From Dehalococcoidia bacterium (GTDB lineage: Bacteria; Chloroflexota; Dehalococcoidia; GIF9; UBA5620), in assembly GCA_016783225.1 (NCBI GenBank), contig JADHWZ010000005.1, positions 1-24,079 on the forward strand: a stretch of 24,079 bases of DNA, given 5' to 3'. A program made the position numbers and the translations under genes. The notes under the pieces were generated by a model that ran no database searches, was not told the DNA's origin, and saw only the letters and a list, made by a program, of their open reading frames with translations. Below are positions 22,665 to 24,079 of the stretch, piece by piece (position 1 is the first letter of the stretch; every line of letters starts with the position of its first letter).

Positions 22665-23045
22665 ATGACACAAACATACGCTATAGTGGAGACCGGCGGC
22701 AAACAATACAAGGTAGCTGCCGGACAGAAAATAGAAGTCGAGCGGCTGGGTGTGGCCGAGGGGGAGGACGTCGAACTCCCCAACGTGCTGTTCATCACCA
22801 ACGGTGAAGACACCATCATAGGCCATCCGACCATCGACGGTGCCAAGGTAATTGCGACCTGCCTCGGCGAAAGAAAAGGCGATAAGATTATCGTCTTCAA
22901 ATATAAGTCCAAAGTACGCTATCGGCGGAAAACGGGACATCGGCAGCTCCATAGTACGTTGGAAATCAAAGAAATCGTCAAACCGGGCAAGGTGGTGGTA
23001 AAAGGAGACCAAAAGGAAAAGGCAGCAGTTGGAGGTGAAGGTTAA
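22665..23045 (+). CDS. rplU: 50S ribosomal protein L21
   Basis: This early-assembling large-subunit protein binds 23S rRNA. The family pattern is clear: [20 protein letters not shown] at the N-terminus, [20 protein letters not shown] in the middle, and the RNA-binding [20 protein letters not shown] followed by TLEIKEI. After the conserved end there is an extension of about 20 residues rich in Lys and Glu/Gly ([20 protein letters not shown]), common in non-model L21 proteins. A TTG at 22659 is also in frame, but the ATG at 22665 is preferred. No Shine-Dalgarno sequence is seen and the leader appears very short. The stop overlaps the rpmA start by one base. Confidence 0.95.
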   Translation: MTQTYAIVETGGKQYKVAAGQKIEVERLGVAEGEDVELPNVLFITNGEDTIIGHPTIDGAKVIATCLGERKGDKIIVFKYKSKVRYRRKTGHRQLHSTLEIKEIVKPGKVVVKGDQKEKAAVGGEG

Positions 23046-23299
23046 TGGCACACAAGAAGGGCGGGGGCAGCACACGCTGCGGGCGTGATAGCCAGTCCAA
23101 GCGGCTGGGCACAAAAAGGTATGGCGGTCAACAGGTCCACGCCGGCACTATCCTGGTCAGGCAACGAGGGACTCGTATTCACCCGGGCAACAACGTTGGC
23201 ATAGGCAGAGACCACACGCTTTTTGCCCTCATCGATGGCGCGGTCAAATTCGAGCCTGCAAAAAAGAATAGAAAAAAGGTCAGCGTCTACGCCGAGTAA
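23045..23299 (+). CDS. rpmA: 50S ribosomal protein L27
   Basis: L27 lines the ribosomal P site and its N-terminus reaches the peptidyl-transferase centre. The chain begins directly [20 protein letters not shown], without the cleaved N-terminal extension known from Firmicutes. The family usually has Asn where Cys stands here (TRNGRDS). The remaining motifs are normal: [30 protein letters not shown] and [15 protein letters not shown]. The gene overlaps rplU by one base (TAATG) and precedes rpmE by 5 bases, so translation of the three is probably coupled. Confidence 0.96.
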   Translation: MAHKKGGGSTRCGRDSQSKRLGTKRYGGQQVHAGTILVRQRGTRIHPGNNVGIGRDHTLFALIDGAVKFEPAKKNRKKVSVYAE

Positions 23300-23304
23300 G
23301 CAAA

Positions 23305-23511
23305 ATGAAAGATAAAATCCACCCTGGGTATTACCATGATGCCGAAGCAATCTGCTCCTGTGGTAATAGGTTTACCACGGGTTCCACCCAGAAGGTGCTC
23401 AAGGTTGAGCTGTGCAGCAAATGTCACCCATTCTTCACCGGCGAACGGAAGATAGTGGACACCGCCGGCAGGGTGGAGCGCTTCAAACGCCGCTACAAGC
23501 TGACCGAGTAA
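23305..23511 (+). CDS. rpmE: 50S ribosomal protein L31, zinc-binding form
   Basis: The 68-residue protein starts [20 protein letters not shown]. It keeps four cysteines (CSCGN near residue 17 and [12 protein letters not shown] near residue 36), so it is the zinc-containing C+ form rather than the zinc-independent paralogue. The [10 protein letters not shown] end is typical. It is the last gene of the rplU-rpmA-rpmE run, and the next gene is 380 bases away across repeats. Confidence 0.96.
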   Translation: MKDKIHPGYYHDAEAICSCGNRFTTGSTQKVLKVELCSKCHPFFTGERKIVDTAGRVERFKRRYKLTE

Positions 23512-23553
23512 CCAGACAGAATTGCAGGGTTACTTGCGACCTTACTAGACGCT

Positions 23554-23648
23554 TGTAGGGGCAGACTTTCAGAGGCTGTCCGCCTCTTTTCCCTCTCCGT
23601 TGCTGGGAGAGCATACACCAGGTATCTCCTCTCCCTTGACGGGAGAGG
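23554..23648 (+). repeat. TGTAGGGGCAG and CTCTCCC/GGGAGAG repeat pair after rpmE
   Basis: TGTAGGGGCAGACTTTCAG leads to a hairpin CTCTCCC-TTGAC-GGGAGAG (within 23628-23648) and GGTGAGGGTGAG. It repeats the layout of 22409-22520 on the other side of the ribosomal operon. Confidence 0.7.
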
Positions 23649-23742
23649 ATTAAGGTGAGGGTGAGAAAAGATCAAAGATTGGACATTCGCATCTATGGAG
23701 ATATTACGTTTCCGTCCTCAGGGCTAGCCCCCTGTAACTCCA

Positions 23743-23822
23743 TTCTTGAATTTTGACCTGTCATTTTACATTTTGGCTTCAACATTTTTTGAACATGTAG
23801 GGACGGACCTTCAAGTCTGTCC
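23743..23822 (+). repeat. Second copy of the segment at 22351-22437
   Basis: GAATTTTGACCTGTCATTTT, then CTTCAACATTT and TGTAGGGACGGACC/GTCTGTCC (23796-23822), parallel 22351-22437 in the same order. GGAC-GAC and GTC-GTCC can pair as a short stem. Confidence 0.7.
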
Positions 23823-23891
23823 ATCTCTTTCTCTCTCCCTCAATTGGACAGCGCCAGCGTGAGGGTGAACCCCGGAGAGCTCCAAAGAGCT

Positions 23892-24079
23892 ATGCCTGCA
23901 GTTCTTACAGAAATGGCAACGCCGGAACCTTTCTATTACGGTGGACAAGCAGTAATCGAAGGCGTGATGATGCGGGGCCGAGGAAATATGGCCATCGCCG
24001 TCCGCCGCCCTGACGGCGAGCTGGATACGACCAGCCGGCCCCTTGCCAGCATATACAAAGGTCGCTTGAGAAACATGCC
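23892..24079 (+). CDS. DUF1385 membrane protein (YqhQ-like), N-terminal part
   Basis: The visible 62 residues begin [14 protein letters not shown] and contain the strongly conserved DUF1385 opening [17 protein letters not shown] followed by [12 protein letters not shown]. The window ends before the membrane helices. DUF1385 proteins are polytopic membrane proteins of unknown function, often encoded between rpmE and the prmC/prfA genes, which agrees with the position here. An internal ATG at 23913 is also possible; neither start has a strong ribosome binding site. Confidence 0.88.
   Translation, partial: MPAVLTEMATPEPFYYGGQAVIEGVMMRGRGNMAIAVRRPDGELDTTSRPLASIYKGRLRNM

Overview
The window looks like a piece of a bacterial chromosome from the Chloroflexota, most probably a Dehalococcoidia-type lineage. 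This is inferred from gene content: two FtsZ/tubulin-like paralogues without an FtsZ C-terminal tail, a complete AmmeMemoRadiSam set, the order rplU-rpmA-rpmE-DUF1385, an acyl-CoA dehydrogenase, and many short dispersed palindromes between genes. No marker in the window proves the taxonomy. I see no rRNA, tRNA or CRISPR array.

Layout. 1-124 is the tail of an unknown gene. 678-3735 holds a membrane-anchored surface protein with Ig/IPT-like repeats, then a tubulin-like GTPase with its own promoter and a terminator. 3827-6439 holds an orphan phage-type terminase large subunit and two small genes that may belong with it, split by an oppositely oriented small membrane protein; no other phage gene is present. 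6526-8164 is a DUF47 plus PiT phosphate-uptake operon. 8605-12199 encodes three lipoproteins, two of unknown function and one with twelve TPRs.

12736-19040 is a block of minus-strand genes. In order of transcription they are the AmmeMemoRadiSam radical SAM enzyme, the Memo/LigB-like protein, the AMMECR1 protein, a RHH antitoxin and RelE/ParE-type toxin, a second tubulin-like protein, the replication-recombination ATPase RarA, and an alpha/beta hydrolase. The block is bracketed by two inverted copies of a repeat of about 135-155 bp (12209-12342 and 19200-19355), while the neighbours outside are on the plus strand, so it may be an inverted segment. The left copy adjoins an internally deleted four-helix-bundle (S23-type) pseudogene.

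19608-24079 holds an acyl-CoA dehydrogenase, coaE, a GIY-YIG nuclease gene, ribosomal proteins L21, L27 and L31, and the start of a DUF1385 gene. The GIY-YIG gene is enclosed by perfect 15-bp inverted repeats that belong to the same palindromic family (TGTCATTGCGAG...) scattered through the window. This looks like a small mobile unit related to, or driving, the dispersed repeats, and is the most interesting structure here. All intergenic gaps longer than about 300 bases are largely filled with members of four or five repeat families, except 8165-8604, where I recognise only a weak promoter.
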